NCBI RefSeq assembly: GCF_051124815.1
Contig: NZ_CP118491.1
Location: 124,001-188,000 of the forward strand
Source: Azospirillum sp051124815
GTDB lineage: Bacteria; Pseudomonadota; Alphaproteobacteria; Azospirillales; Azospirillaceae
Reading direction: 5' to 3'
DNA length: 64,000 bases
Shown: positions 1 through 9,859 of the stretch, piece by piece
Layout of the letters: the number at the start of each line of letters is the position of its first letter
Position numbering within the stretch: position 1 is the first letter of the stretch
Notes under the pieces: model-generated
What the model was told of the DNA's origin: nothing
What the model saw: only the letters and a program-made list of their open reading frames with translations
Databases searched by the model: none
Made by a program: the position numbers and the translations under genes

Positions 1-1226
1 ACACCAACGATCAACGGAGCCTCTATCGGGATTCGCAACTGCTCGCGCAGCCGACTCCGCGCGGCCCGATCCATGGGAGGCAGCATTCCGTCAAGCAGGC
101 CATTGGGGACCGTGGATACTCTATTTTCCGGCAAATCCAACCATTGGCAATAACTGTTGGCACCAGCGGCGCTGTTGGCGCTGAGATGCAACTCCGGAAA
201 GCACAGCAAGGCTTCATAGCAAGGCTTCAGCCATGCCTGTGTAGACGCATAATGGTTTGGAAAATGGGTTGGGTTGAGATTGCGCCCGGAAATCAAGATA
301 TGCGGAACGCCGGCAAGAAGGGCAGCAATCCCGACTGCGACGTTGATGACATCAAGATAGCTTACAACCAAGAGAGGACGCTCTCTCATCAAGCTCCAAT
401 ATGCAATTGCTACATAATGTATCAGTTCCAGCGGCAGAAGGCGCAGGACAGAACCGATCGGGGCAAGTTCGAGGGGAAGACCATCGAGCGTTTCTTCCGG
501 TGACAGGAACTCCCGGGCCGACGGTAGAATCTGATGCAGGAAACCAGTCGCTCCCATCAGGTAGCTTTCCGCGCCCGGCAGGGGCGGGGAGAAGGTCTGG
601 ACGGCGCTGTCCCAACCGGATGCCGCCAAGCCACGGGCAAGATAGGTTAGTTGCCGTTCAGCCCCGCCGGGCTGAAGCCGGCCGATGAACAGCCGAGCCC
701 GCTTCGGTGTGGCCGCCCCCTTGAACCGGCTGACCTTGCGGGCAGACCGGATCGCATCCGCCAACCCCTGTGCCGACACAAGTGCCAGCCGGTCGGTCCT
801 TTCGACCGCTTTGCGCAGCCGGTCGTCGTCCCGCACCAAAGCGTGTCTGGAATGCTCCAAAACCGAGGAAAGAAGAGGAAGATGGTCGGGAGCATGAAAC
901 GGAGCTATGGCCCGGAAAGGACCATATTGGGCGATCCGGCTTAGAATCTGCTCAACGGCTTCCGGTGAATAGATGGGATAGACCATAATGATCGTATCCT
1001 GCGTGTCCATTTCCGCCAAAGCATCAGGGCATAAGGTGGGCAGTCCGCAGAATCTCCGTCCCCATTTTCCGGGATCGGCGTCGATCATGATTTCAGGAAC
1101 CAGAGGACTGGTCAGGAAATAGTAGGGAAATGGCGCGATACACCCCCATCCCACCAGCTTTGCCCGCCCCAACAGAAGCTCGGCGTAAACGGCCTCGAGG
1201 TCCTTGCCACTGAGAAGGCCGTTCAT
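1..1226 (-). CDS. GT4-family glycosyltransferase, C-terminus cut by window edge
   Basis: From an ATG at 1226 the minus strand stays open for more than 400 codons and runs off the left end, so the C-terminal nucleotide-sugar-binding half is missing. Residues about 1-150 form a leading alpha/beta domain of unclear role. A GT-B Rossmann half then begins with RLFIGRLQPGGAERQ (about 179-192), the glycine-rich acceptor loop typical of GT4 enzymes, and VPNG near 373 marks the interdomain linker. The ATG overlaps the asparagine synthetase stop by four bases (ATGA), which implies translational coupling. A role in building a surface polysaccharide is inferred from context; donor and acceptor sugars cannot be told. 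Confidence 0.8.
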   Translation of the reverse strand, partial: MNGLLSGKDLEAVYAELLLGRAKLVGWGCIAPFPYYFLTSPLVPEIMIDADPGKWGRRFCGLPTLCPDALAEMDTQDTIIMVYPIYSPEAVEQILSRIAQYGPFRAIAPFHAPDHLPLLSSVLEHSRHALVRDDDRLRKAVERTDRLALVSAQGLADAIRSARKVSRFKGAATPKRARLFIGRLQPGGAERQLTYLARGLAASGWDSAVQTFSPPLPGAESYLMGATGFLHQILPSAREFLSPEETLDGLPLELAPIGSVLRLLPLELIHYVAIAYWSLMRERPLLVVSYLDVINVAVGIAALLAGVPHILISGRNLNPTHFPNHYASTQAWLKPCYEALLCFPELHLSANSAAGANSYCQWLDLPENRVSTVPNGLLDGMLPPMDRAARSRLREQLRIPIEAPLIVG

Positions 1227-3031
1227 ACTGGTTTCCCATCATGAAGGCGCAGCCAGTGCTCCAGAATGGCCAGAGACCAGAGCTGATAGAAAGATACCCT
1301 TTCGCTGTTCTTTTCCCAGTAACTCCGCAGCCTTTCGGGTGGAATCCAGGCGGACAGGCGACAATCATCTTTTAGCAGCAGTGATTCGATATGAGGCCGC
1401 AGTCCCCGCTCTCCCCAACCCGCAACCGGCAAACCGAAGCCCTTCTTGGGGCGCATCAACCATTCCCGCGGCAAATACCGGGCTCCAAGATGACGAAGGA
1501 CAAGCTTCCCGACCCGTCCTTCTGCCAAGCTTTGCATCGGCAGGGATTGGGCGAACCGCCCAACCTCTGGCGACAGGAAAGGGGTGCGAACCTCCAACCC
1601 GTGGCGCATGCTCATACGGTCGACCTTGGCCAGCACGGCGCCAGGCATGTAATTGTTTGCGTCCTGTTCGCGAAGCACGGACAGGAGCGGCCGCTTGTCA
1701 ACGTCGATCTGGTGCCTCAGCTCCCACACATAGGGCGACACAGGATCGGGATCCTCTCCCAACAGGGCACGCAGGTCGCGATCGGGGAAAATCAGCAGCC
1801 GTCCAGCATAATAGTCTTGCCCGATATGCCAGCTTCCTGCCGCGATCCGCTCCCTGTTCTGCTCGGACGCATCGATACAGTCGAAGTAACGCTGATATCC
1901 GCCGAACATCTCGTCGCCGCCATCCCCCGACAGCGCGACGGTGACATGGGTGCGGGCGAATTGTGAAAGAAGGAATGTCGGCAGACAGGAACTGTCGGCA
2001 TTTGGTTCATCGAGATTGGCGGCGATTCGGGCAACCTCTTCCGGAGCGGGCAAAGGCAACAACCTCTCATGATGCTCGCTGCCAAGATACTCGGCGATGG
2101 CACGGGCCTCCTGATGCTCGCTGTCGGCCGCATCGACGAAACCCATGGAAAAGGTCTTGATTGAACGCCCGAGCCGGCGCGTGATCAGAGCCGCGACTGT
2201 GGAGGAGTCAACGCCCCCCGACAGGAAAGCGCCAAGCGGCACATCACTGATAAGGCGGCGCTTCAAGCTGCGGAGCAGCAGCTCTTCCAACTCGTCAGCG
2301 CGGTCATCAAGCGACCGGTCGTCCTGTACCCGGTCTCCGGCAACGAACGCATAATACCGGCTCAGCACGGATTGCCCATCAGCCGATACCGTCATGCTAT
2401 GAGCCGGGGGCAATTTGCGGCACCCCTTGTAAAAGGTGCCTGGAGCCGGAACATACTGGAACTGTAGGAATTGAGCGATGGCCTGGCGAGATATAAGGGG
2501 CTTGAAGTCCGGCAAATGTTCAAAAGCATGCAGCTCGGAGCAAAAAGCAAAATAACCATTTAAAAATGTGTAATATAGAGGCTTCTCGCCAAAGAAATCA
2601 CGAGAAAGAATTATCTCTTTTTTTATTGAGCTGTAGAGAGCGAATGCAAACATTCCATCAATTTTTTTTACGAAATCCAGGCCATGTCGAACCAGACCTG
2701 TAAGGAGAACCTCGGTGTCAGACTGCCCGGAAAACACGTCTCCCCGTTCGGACAGTTCGTCACGAAGCTCTTGATAATTATAGATCTCACCGTTGAATGT
2801 GAGCGCATACGAAGAATCGCCGGCGATCATCGGTTGATGACCCGCCGCAGACAGATCGATGATGCTGAGCCGCCGGTGTCCCAGAACACAGCGTCCGTCC
2901 GGACTGGTCCATAAGCCCGAATCATCGGGTCCCCGGTGCTGGATCGCACCAAGCATCTTCTGGACGATGTTCTGGCTGCGTTCAGGAGCGTGGCGACCTG
3001 AGAGGTCCAGAAGCCCAGCAATCCCACACAT
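1223..3031 (-). CDS. asnB: Asparagine synthase (glutamine-hydrolysing), AsnB family
   Basis: The 602-residue protein has the two-domain layout of the family. Cys2 is the N-terminal nucleophile of the glutaminase domain (MCGIAG start, so the start is certain), with RGPDDSG at 33-39 and LSRDFFGEKPLYY at 142-154. The C-terminal synthetase domain carries the PP-loop SGGVDSS at 271-277. Glutamine ammonia is transferred to an adenylated carboxylate. Such paralogues in polysaccharide loci often amidate a sugar acid or amino-acid substituent instead of free aspartate; that is possible here but not shown. GGGGAG lies about 10 bases upstream. The gene is first of a pair with the downstream glycosyltransferase. 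Confidence 0.93.
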   Translation of the reverse strand: MCGIAGLLDLSGRHAPERSQNIVQKMLGAIQHRGPDDSGLWTSPDGRCVLGHRRLSIIDLSAAGHQPMIAGDSSYALTFNGEIYNYQELRDELSERGDVFSGQSDTEVLLTGLVRHGLDFVKKIDGMFAFALYSSIKKEIILSRDFFGEKPLYYTFLNGYFAFCSELHAFEHLPDFKPLISRQAIAQFLQFQYVPAPGTFYKGCRKLPPAHSMTVSADGQSVLSRYYAFVAGDRVQDDRSLDDRADELEELLLRSLKRRLISDVPLGAFLSGGVDSSTVAALITRRLGRSIKTFSMGFVDAADSEHQEARAIAEYLGSEHHERLLPLPAPEEVARIAANLDEPNADSSCLPTFLLSQFARTHVTVALSGDGGDEMFGGYQRYFDCIDASEQNRERIAAGSWHIGQDYYAGRLLIFPDRDLRALLGEDPDPVSPYVWELRHQIDVDKRPLLSVLREQDANNYMPGAVLAKVDRMSMRHGLEVRTPFLSPEVGRFAQSLPMQSLAEGRVGKLVLRHLGARYLPREWLMRPKKGFGLPVAGWGERGLRPHIESLLLKDDCRLSAWIPPERLRSYWEKNSERVSFYQLWSLAILEHWLRLHDGKPV

Positions 3032-3439
3032 TCGACAACGCTCCCCTTATACAACGCGAAACAGGCGATATATCGGGATGGCGCCGAGAAGCCGGGCGCG
3101 GCTGTCCAATCGGTCGCCGTGCCTGTCCTGCTCCATGCCCGATACACAAGATGCCGCCTGCCCGGACAACGGACTTACGGCCGGCCTCAAATCTTCGAAT
3201 CCTCGACCAAGGTCCTATGTCCGACGACACTGTTTCTTCCAACTCCGACTCTCAAAAGATTAGCCGCCCCTGAAAGGCTTCTCAAGCGTCTGCCTCGACC
3301 GGTTAGGGGCGCCGCCTCAACAATCTGCGTAGCCAGCAGCGCCGACGCATGCGGACGAAACAGGTGTCATCACCCGATCTCTCATGCTTGGATGGCGGTC
3401 GGCAACCAAACCTCCAGCAAACAAGTCCGGCCATTCCGA
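3032..3439. other. Divergent intergenic region
   Basis: About 400 bases between the divergent asnB and HAD-protein genes. I see no convincing coding frame or RNA gene. A TATAAG-like box sits just upstream of asnB on the minus strand and probably belongs to its promoter, but no clear -35 box is visible. The HAD frame stays open upstream to 3119, but that part has no domain-like sequence and was left out of the gene. Confidence 0.4.
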
Positions 3440-5797
3440 ATGAATCTGTCCAGCCTTCTTGAGCGCGATCCCCTGCTGGTCTCGTTCGATGTTTTCGATA
3501 CGCTGTTGCTGCGCCGGATAGAGCAGCCGGCGGACTTGTTCGAACGGGTGGGTGAACGGGCTGCTGCGAGCGGACTGGTCGACTCCCATCTGCCTCCCCA
3601 TCTCTTCCGCCTAGCCCGACAAGAAGCCGAGCGCCGCGCGCGGAGCAAGGTTCGCGGCGGAGAGGTGGAATTGAACGCCATTCATGCCGAACTCAATTCG
3701 GATGATCCGGCATCCCTGGCCGCATTGGAATTGATGGTGGAGGCCGAGCAGATCTTCGCCAATCCACTGCTGAAACCGGTGCTGGCTGGCCTTAAGACGG
3801 CCGGCGTACCGGTGGTCCTCTTGTCCGATATGTACTTGCCGGCGGACGACTTGGTACGGCTGCTGGCCGGAGCCGGGATTCCCGACACCCTGTTCCAGCG
3901 TCTCTACGTCTCCGGGACCGTGGGCTGTTCCAAGACGGAGGGGGGCCTGTTCCGGCGGCTGCTGGCCGATCATCCGGTTATCCCTCCCGCCCGCATCCTG
4001 CACGTGGGAGACGATCCGGTTGGGGATGTGGCGATGGCACGGGCAGCCGGACTGCAGGCGATACATTATGTTCCAAGCCCTGGCTTGGCACGGCTGCGCG
4101 AACGCGAACGCAGCATGACCGGCTTGGCTACGGCAGAAGCGGGCCTGCCCGTTCGTCGGCTGGCGGCGCTTGCCGGAAGGGAGGACAGTCCGGAAGAGGC
4201 ATTCGCCCTGGAGTTCGGCAGCCTGGTTCTCGGGCCGGCGGTGGCGGAATATTGCCGCTGGGTCGTCGAACAATGCAGGATTCAGGGAATTCAGCGCATC
4301 GCTCCGCTGATGCGCGAAGCCACCCTGTTCGTTCCGCTAATGCGCAGCTGGATCGCCCATCGCGGCTACGCCATTACGGTGGAGCCTTTGTATGTATCCC
4401 GTCAGGCATTGATGCCGTTGGAACTGGCGCAGCTGGATGCCGCTGTCGCCCGCCGCGTTTTAGGAGAGCGCCCCCACTTGTCCTGGGACCGGCTGTTGAC
4501 CAGCGCGGGCGGAAAAGTTCCGGCGGAATTGCAGCCCCTGGCCGGGCTAACGCTGGAACAGCTCCTGGCCCAGACGACCGAAACCGGCAGCTCGGCAGAT
4601 ATGGCGCTCTCCCTGTTCGATGATCCGGAGTTGCGAAACCGTGCCGCCCGTTTGGCTACCGAGACCCGGACGCTGTTGCTGGACCACATGACCGATGTGC
4701 TGGGAAAAGAGGAACCGGTCGCACTGGTGGATTTGGGAGCTCGGGCCAGCACCCCTAGAGCCCTGGTCCATCTGCTGCCGGAAGGGCGACGTCGGTGCCG
4801 GGTTTTTCTGGCTTATGCCGTTGCCGATGTCGCTGCGGTCCTCGCGGACGGCATCCGTCTGCAGGTTTTCAGCGGATCGGGTCGCACAGGGATGGCTCTC
4901 GGCCGGGTTCTATACCGCAGCCCGCAAATCCTGGAACGGGTCCTGACCGGGCTGGAGGGCACCACCCTTGGCCACCAATGGAACAAGGACGGCAGAGCGA
5001 TGCCGATTCTGGCCGATCCCCCGGCTAAAGGCGAGGAAGCGCGTCGCCTGTCCCTCCTGCGACAAGGGATCCGCCGGTATGCCGAACTGATGGCCGCTGT
5101 CTATTCCGCCCAGGGACCGGCAGTGACGGTCGAAGGTGAGGCGGCTCTGCTGCCCCTGACTGCTGCGCTGCTGCGGCCAACCACTTTTGAAGCCAGTTTC
5201 CTGGGCAACTTCGCCTATGACCAGAATGATGGCACCGAGGGAGAGCGTGTTATCTGCGATGCGACCGCACTGGCTGCGGTTCGGCCGCTGATACAGATGG
5301 CAGAGGGGCCGGTCATGTCTCTGGCGATGGGGCTGCGTCCGGCCTTGGCCCCATGGCCATCAGGAGCCTTGACCCTTGTGGAACCTGGAATTCTTCAGCG
5401 CCGAGCCGATTTCCTTGGGCTGGAAGGAGGGCATGGTCCGGTTTGCCGCGCCTTGGTAGAGCGGTTGCAGGGAATGGGGATCCGCGATTTCGCCATTCTG
5501 GCGGTGGGGGGGGACGGCGGCATGGGGCCCGACTTTATCCGGTGCGTCCGCGAGGCAGGGCTGGAGCCGGTGGCCTATGCCGATCTGATGGACCACCTCG
5601 TACCGATTCCCCTGTTCCATGGCGTTCCGGTGCGGCGTCTGTCTGAGATGCCCGCCCTGTCCTTGCCTCTGGTGTTGGCGACCCTGGGCTATGCCGAACG
5701 CCTTGCCGCACTGATGCGTCATCATGCGGCAGCCGATGGGCGTCCCCTGCCGTGCCTGATCGCTTTGGGGCGGATCGGCGACGACGGGGTCCGGTGA
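3440..5797 (+). CDS. HAD-superfamily protein with large C-terminal domain (COG5610-like)
   Basis: A 785-residue protein when started at the ATG just before the first HAD motif. HAD motif I is SFDVFDTLL (Asp17; the usual second Asp is Phe), motif II is VVLLSDMY, the conserved Lys lies in GCSKTEGG, and motif IV is VGDDPVGDV. The remaining ~550 residues resemble the second half of large HAD proteins found in capsule and LPS loci (LYVSRQAL, VALVDLGARAS). The substrate is unknown. It could be a phosphatase or, given the phosphoramidate cluster nearby, take part in glycan transfer; that is speculation. The frame is open back to 3119, but the upstream ~107 codons look non-coding. The chosen start lacks a strong ribosome-binding site. 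Confidence 0.75.
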   Translation: MNLSSLLERDPLLVSFDVFDTLLLRRIEQPADLFERVGERAAASGLVDSHLPPHLFRLARQEAERRARSKVRGGEVELNAIHAELNSDDPASLAALELMVEAEQIFANPLLKPVLAGLKTAGVPVVLLSDMYLPADDLVRLLAGAGIPDTLFQRLYVSGTVGCSKTEGGLFRRLLADHPVIPPARILHVGDDPVGDVAMARAAGLQAIHYVPSPGLARLRERERSMTGLATAEAGLPVRRLAALAGREDSPEEAFALEFGSLVLGPAVAEYCRWVVEQCRIQGIQRIAPLMREATLFVPLMRSWIAHRGYAITVEPLYVSRQALMPLELAQLDAAVARRVLGERPHLSWDRLLTSAGGKVPAELQPLAGLTLEQLLAQTTETGSSADMALSLFDDPELRNRAARLATETRTLLLDHMTDVLGKEEPVALVDLGARASTPRALVHLLPEGRRRCRVFLAYAVADVAAVLADGIRLQVFSGSGRTGMALGRVLYRSPQILERVLTGLEGTTLGHQWNKDGRAMPILADPPAKGEEARRLSLLRQGIRRYAELMAAVYSAQGPAVTVEGEAALLPLTAALLRPTTFEASFLGNFAYDQNDGTEGERVICDATALAAVRPLIQMAEGPVMSLAMGLRPALAPWPSGALTLVEPGILQRRADFLGLEGGHGPVCRALVERLQGMGIRDFAILAVGGDGGMGPDFIRCVREAGLEPVAYADLMDHLVPIPLFHGVPVRRLSEMPALSLPLVLATLGYAERLAALMRHHAAADGRPLPCLIALGRIGDDGVR

Positions 5798-5840
5798 GCG
5801 GCATTCCAATCATTTTGGAGCCGCAGGAAGGACGCACGAC

Positions 5841-7064
5841 ATGCAATCCGCACACGAACGATCACAAGCTGGCATATCGGCTGGCCTGTTGGTCGGCTGG
5901 ATGCATGATGTTAGCCTGTTGGGGGTGTTGCTGACTCTGCGTACCTTGCGGTCCAGCCCCAAGCCCGCGCACACAGGATCGGATTTACGTTCCCCAATGA
6001 CCGCTCTCATCGATACGGCAGCCCGTCTCATCGCCCTTGCGGATATCCGGACGGAAGAGGGCAGGTGCGCCACGGCGATCCTGCCGTCATGGGCAGGTCG
6101 GGGCGATCATATGGCGGAACCACAGGCTTCCGTCTTGCGGCTGTTCGAGAATGGACGCGAAATTGGTCCTGCACATTCCTTGCACAGCGATATCCGGGGC
6201 TCCGGCGGCGGGCGCTATTCACACTGGGAAGGGATGCTGTTCTTCTCCTCAAGCGACGGCACTCCTCCTGCAAGCAATGGCCGCTTCTATCAGGTGCTGA
6301 CCACTCCTCCGAGTCCCTCTGCAGCGCTTCAGTCGATGATACTGTCGACGTCCACGATGGCGGAACTCACGGATGTGCAGCAGCACACGATCCTGTCATC
6401 GGCCGCATCCCTGATCGCCCCCGGCTTCATTCTGCCCGATCATGGACGACAACTGGAAAAAGACGCGGAGTTCCATGCCGCGTTCCGGCGCTTCTTCCCC
6501 GACCACAGCAACACGATGGACCGCAAATATGCGGTCTGGCAAATGGCCCAGCTTGTGGACAGACTGCACGGGGACATGGCGGAAGTTGGCTGTTATACAG
6601 GTGCCACATCCTGGTTCATGGCCGACAGGATCGTCCGAAGCGGCATGCCGCGATCGCTGCATCTCTTCGATTCGTTCGCAGGTCTGTCCCAACCCGGCGA
6701 GAAGGATGGCGATTATTGGCAGGAAGGGGTATTGAGCGCTGGGGAAGACTTGGTGCGGCGCAATCTAGCGGAATTCCCCTTCGTTCATCTGCATGCCGGC
6801 TGGGTGCCCGACCGCTTCCCCGATGTGGATGACCGCCGCTTCGTACTGGTCCATATCGATGTCGATCTGTACCAGCCCACCAAGGACAGCACTGCTTTCT
6901 TCTATGAAAGGCTCGTCCCCGGCGGCTTGATGATCTGTGATGATTACGGCTTCCGCAGCTGTCCTGGAGCGACCGCCGCCTTCGATGAGGTCCTAGCGGA
7001 CAAGCCGGAGCCGATCGTCAACCTGTCCACCGGAGGAGCGTTCATCATCAAACGCCCCTCCTGA
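5841..7064 (+). CDS. TylF/MycF-type class I methyltransferase
   Basis: 407 residues. The C-terminal ~190 residues match the macrocin O-methyltransferase (TylF) family: EVGCYTGATSWF is the SAM-binding glycine-rich motif, VHIDVDLYQPTKD carries the acidic metal/SAM residues, and CDDYGF follows. These enzymes methylate sugar hydroxyls, consistent with a glycan-decoration locus. The start at 5841 has a good AGGAAGG site nine bases upstream. The first ~50 residues do not look like the family and an ATG at 5997 is an alternative. The gene lies 43 bases after the HAD gene on the same strand, probably in one transcript, and converges with the TPR gene. Confidence 0.85.
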   Translation: MQSAHERSQAGISAGLLVGWMHDVSLLGVLLTLRTLRSSPKPAHTGSDLRSPMTALIDTAARLIALADIRTEEGRCATAILPSWAGRGDHMAEPQASVLRLFENGREIGPAHSLHSDIRGSGGGRYSHWEGMLFFSSSDGTPPASNGRFYQVLTTPPSPSAALQSMILSTSTMAELTDVQQHTILSSAASLIAPGFILPDHGRQLEKDAEFHAAFRRFFPDHSNTMDRKYAVWQMAQLVDRLHGDMAEVGCYTGATSWFMADRIVRSGMPRSLHLFDSFAGLSQPGEKDGDYWQEGVLSAGEDLVRRNLAEFPFVHLHAGWVPDRFPDVDDRRFVLVHIDVDLYQPTKDSTAFFYERLVPGGLMICDDYGFRSCPGATAAFDEVLADKPEPIVNLSTGGAFIIKRPS

Positions 7065-7105
7065 CCCTCGGAAGCAGTTTTCCCTGTTCACAGATGATCC
7101 AGGGC

Positions 7106-8362
7106 TCACGCGGGAAGCATGACGCCCAGATCGCGGTAGACAGCCGTCAGATACTCCTCGGCATAGGGTCGCAACCGCAACAAGAAGCCAACATTGTGGC
7201 CATGCCCCATCGGGAAGGGAATGGTGAGGGATTCCGCCACAGCACGCCGGGCGCCATCAGGATCGTTGCCCAACCAGCGCGCCACCGCCTCCGTGGTCTT
7301 CCCCCAGTCTGTCGCGGGTTCCAAGTTGTTGCCATGGATGATCATTTCCAACCCCTGAGACGGTCGTCCGGTCAAGGCCAGCGCCGTCCCCAGCGCCTGC
7401 AGCCCCGCCGCTTTGCTACGGTCGAGCTCTACCGCCCGGGTCGCGGCGGCCAAAGCGGCATTCGCATCGCCTCCGGCCGCCAAGCTGATGGAGAGGTAGG
7501 TCTGAAGGAGCGGATTGGTCGGCGCACCCGAACAGGCCGCGTGCAGCATCGAAACAGCTTCGGGGATCCTGTGGTTCGCCACCAGCAGCAACCCTTTGTG
7601 CACGATCAGGTTCGAATTGTCCGGCGATTCGCGCAAAAGCGCATCGCAAATCACCAGCGCTTCGTCCAGCCTCAGGGTGTTGCGCAGCATGATAAGCGCC
7701 AGCATCCCAACGGCTTGTGGATCCTGGCTGTTGCCATCCGTATGGAGCCTTGTCCATGCTTGGTGGATTGCCTCAGCCGCTGCGGCATGATGTCCCTGCC
7801 GACGACGCACCTGAGCCAATTGCGTCAGCAATGGAGACAATGGCTCAATGGCGAGAGCTATAGCCTCCTCCAGCCGCATGGCGGCGGTTTCGTCATCCTT
7901 CTGCTGCTCGGCTTGGTAAGCCATGGCCGTTAGGACATCACGCAGCGCTTCCCGCCCGCGTCGTCGCACGTCCGGCGTGACAGCGGCATTTATAACTTGG
8001 TGGATACTGGGCAGCAGAGACTGAAGTTCTGTGGAGGTCGCTGCCCAATCGCGCAACCGGTCGAGACAGGCCGCCAACGGGAAGTCCCTATCAAGGCTCA
8101 GTCCTTCCTTCTCCAGTTGTTCCGCCTGAACCAGATCGCCACGCTGCCGGAGCAGGCGGATCCACTCCGCTCGTGCCCCGGCAAAACTCCTATCTCGCTC
8201 CACAGCTCGCCGGAACAGGTCTTCGGCGTTCTTCAGTTCCCCCGTCCGCTCCAGGGCTAGCCCCATGCAGTAAAGGTAATTGACCTCCGTGTCGAGCCGG
8301 ATGCGGGTGCGCCATTGCTCAATGGCCTCAGACGTCATCGGCACTGCAGTGACATCTCTCAT
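7106..8362 (-). CDS. Tetratricopeptide-repeat protein
   Basis: 418 residues, almost entirely alpha-helical TPR-like units, for example YCMGLALERTGELKNAEDLF followed by units around residues 65-95, 185-215, 225-260 and 280-325, with the usual small/aromatic pattern (A-x-x-L-x-x-G-x-x-x-x-A). No catalytic domain, signal peptide or membrane segment is visible. TPR proteins of this size commonly accompany glycan methyltransferase and glycosyltransferase genes and serve as scaffolds. It is last in the minus-strand run that begins at the phosphoramidate genes, 188 bases after the methyltransferase, so it may be co-transcribed. Confidence 0.75.
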   Translation of the reverse strand: MRDVTAVPMTSEAIEQWRTRIRLDTEVNYLYCMGLALERTGELKNAEDLFRRAVERDRSFAGARAEWIRLLRQRGDLVQAEQLEKEGLSLDRDFPLAACLDRLRDWAATSTELQSLLPSIHQVINAAVTPDVRRRGREALRDVLTAMAYQAEQQKDDETAAMRLEEAIALAIEPLSPLLTQLAQVRRRQGHHAAAAEAIHQAWTRLHTDGNSQDPQAVGMLALIMLRNTLRLDEALVICDALLRESPDNSNLIVHKGLLLVANHRIPEAVSMLHAACSGAPTNPLLQTYLSISLAAGGDANAALAAATRAVELDRSKAAGLQALGTALALTGRPSQGLEMIIHGNNLEPATDWGKTTEAVARWLGNDPDGARRAVAESLTIPFPMGHGHNVGFLLRLRPYAEEYLTAVYRDLGVMLPA

Positions 8363-8550
8363 GAACTCGGCCCAAGCAGTTGTTGTTCAACGTCGCGGCG
8401 ATAAAAACCAAGAGAACGACTAAATCAGGAATCGAGATGCTGCTCAATGGAATTGCTCTTGCGGCGGCAGGTAGGCGCCGAAGAAAAACACAACCATCAG
8501 CCGTACGGAGAGCATCCTGTTCTGCCGTCACTCTTCGCCAAAGGATTGTT

Positions 8551-9732
8551 CTAGTAAACACCGTTATTTTTTCTGTATTTGTCCACCATCATTGGATGAG
8601 CGTGGTATATGTCCTGGAATCCTCTGGAGACCAGCGGGTGAAGGATTTGAGAGAAATAGACACTGGCGGTAATCACCGGCATGCTACGATCCGCAGTTTC
8701 CAAGAATACGTCCGGCGATACAATCTCAATTCCCTTCAGACTGCCCGTGCGCCTCTTGTCGACGAGTGCAGGAATGCGCGCTCCCTGCTGCAGCAGAAGA
8801 TCCAGCAGGGATTCTCCAAGCATACCCAAGCCCCAAAGGGCGACCGGGCGGGAGAGATCGATGTCCGCAATGCTGGCTGGAACCTTGAATAGTTTTGCCA
8901 AGTCATGATCCGGCGCACAGGTTCCACGGCTGAAAACGTATTCGGTGTTTGCCTCTCCTGTCGATATATTTTGTAGATGAAAATTGTTTTCTTTGCAAAA
9001 AACATCAACGACTTCAGAAATACGCGTGAACTCCATAGGCCAGCCGCCAAGCCAATCCCGAACATCTGTGTAAAGGTTCATGCCACGGCTTTTTTTGTAT
9101 TCAGCCATTATGCTGAATATTTTTGCCATGTTCTTTATACTTTTCCCACAAACTATATCCTTAATATATTCAATTTCCATAACATAACGCCTCACCTTAC
9201 CAGCGCTGTTGTATTGCTTTTTTATATCGAGCCAGTACTTTGGGCCCGGGTTCACATAAACGTCACTATCATATAGGGCAATATAGAATACCCCATCGTC
9301 AGAAACAGCATCTATAGCGTTATTAATGGCATTCCATTGGCTTCCGGTATGGTGAAGGACGCCCCATGAATACACAAAGTCGAACTTTCCTAGGGAGTTC
9401 ATAAATTCCTTGTTTAGAACGCTACCCTGCTGGATTGTCCAGTTCGAAGGTTTGCCAACCTTCTCGTGGAGCAATCGGGTCGTCTCCACCGAGTTGGGGT
9501 CGTAGTCAAAACTCACAATTTCGCGGACGCCCGATCGCCACGCCGCGAGAGAATGCAGGCCACTGCCGGAGCCGATATCGAGCATCCGCATGCCGGAGAG
9601 ATTGGAACGCCCAAGGAAGCTCAACATATGCTGACGGGAAATCTCGATTTTCTCTTCACTAAAGTGCAAATCCACATACCGCTTCCAGTTTTTCCCGAAC
9701 TCGTAACGATCAGAAGTATCTTGTACGGTCAT
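8551..9732 (-). CDS. Class I methyltransferase fused to C-terminal Rossmann domain
   Basis: 393 residues in two domains. The N-terminal half is a SAM-dependent methyltransferase: MRMLDIGSGSGLHSLAAW (motif I, about residues 49-66), then FVYSWGVLHHTG (post-II/motif IV region). Residues about 290-385 form a second Rossmann-like unit starting PVALWGLGMLGESLLDLL, resembling the nucleotide-binding part of sugar C-methyltransferases. The DNA is clearly more AT-rich than its neighbours and uses A/T-ending codons, a sign of separate origin. It lies downstream of the phosphoramidate genes on the same strand, so it is one of two candidates for the phosphoramidate O-methylation step, or it may methylate a sugar. 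Confidence 0.82.
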   Translation of the reverse strand: MTVQDTSDRYEFGKNWKRYVDLHFSEEKIEISRQHMLSFLGRSNLSGMRMLDIGSGSGLHSLAAWRSGVREIVSFDYDPNSVETTRLLHEKVGKPSNWTIQQGSVLNKEFMNSLGKFDFVYSWGVLHHTGSQWNAINNAIDAVSDDGVFYIALYDSDVYVNPGPKYWLDIKKQYNSAGKVRRYVMEIEYIKDIVCGKSIKNMAKIFSIMAEYKKSRGMNLYTDVRDWLGGWPMEFTRISEVVDVFCKENNFHLQNISTGEANTEYVFSRGTCAPDHDLAKLFKVPASIADIDLSRPVALWGLGMLGESLLDLLLQQGARIPALVDKRRTGSLKGIEIVSPDVFLETADRSMPVITASVYFSQILHPLVSRGFQDIYHAHPMMVDKYRKNNGVY

Positions 9733-9859
9733 TTCCTGAACTCGATGCAGTATGGTGCCCCTGGGCGGGGCAGATGAAGTTAATATTGTCAGGAGCCATG
9801 GAATTCAGCAAAGCAATTTGCTGAGTTCCACAGCGGGTGAGGTCCGATCCCCTCCAGCG

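Noticed and set aside
3119..3439. N-terminal extension of the HAD protein by 107 codons
   Set aside because: The extra sequence is Arg/Pro/Cys-rich without family similarity and has no ribosome-binding site; the HAD motif begins right after the ATG at 3440.
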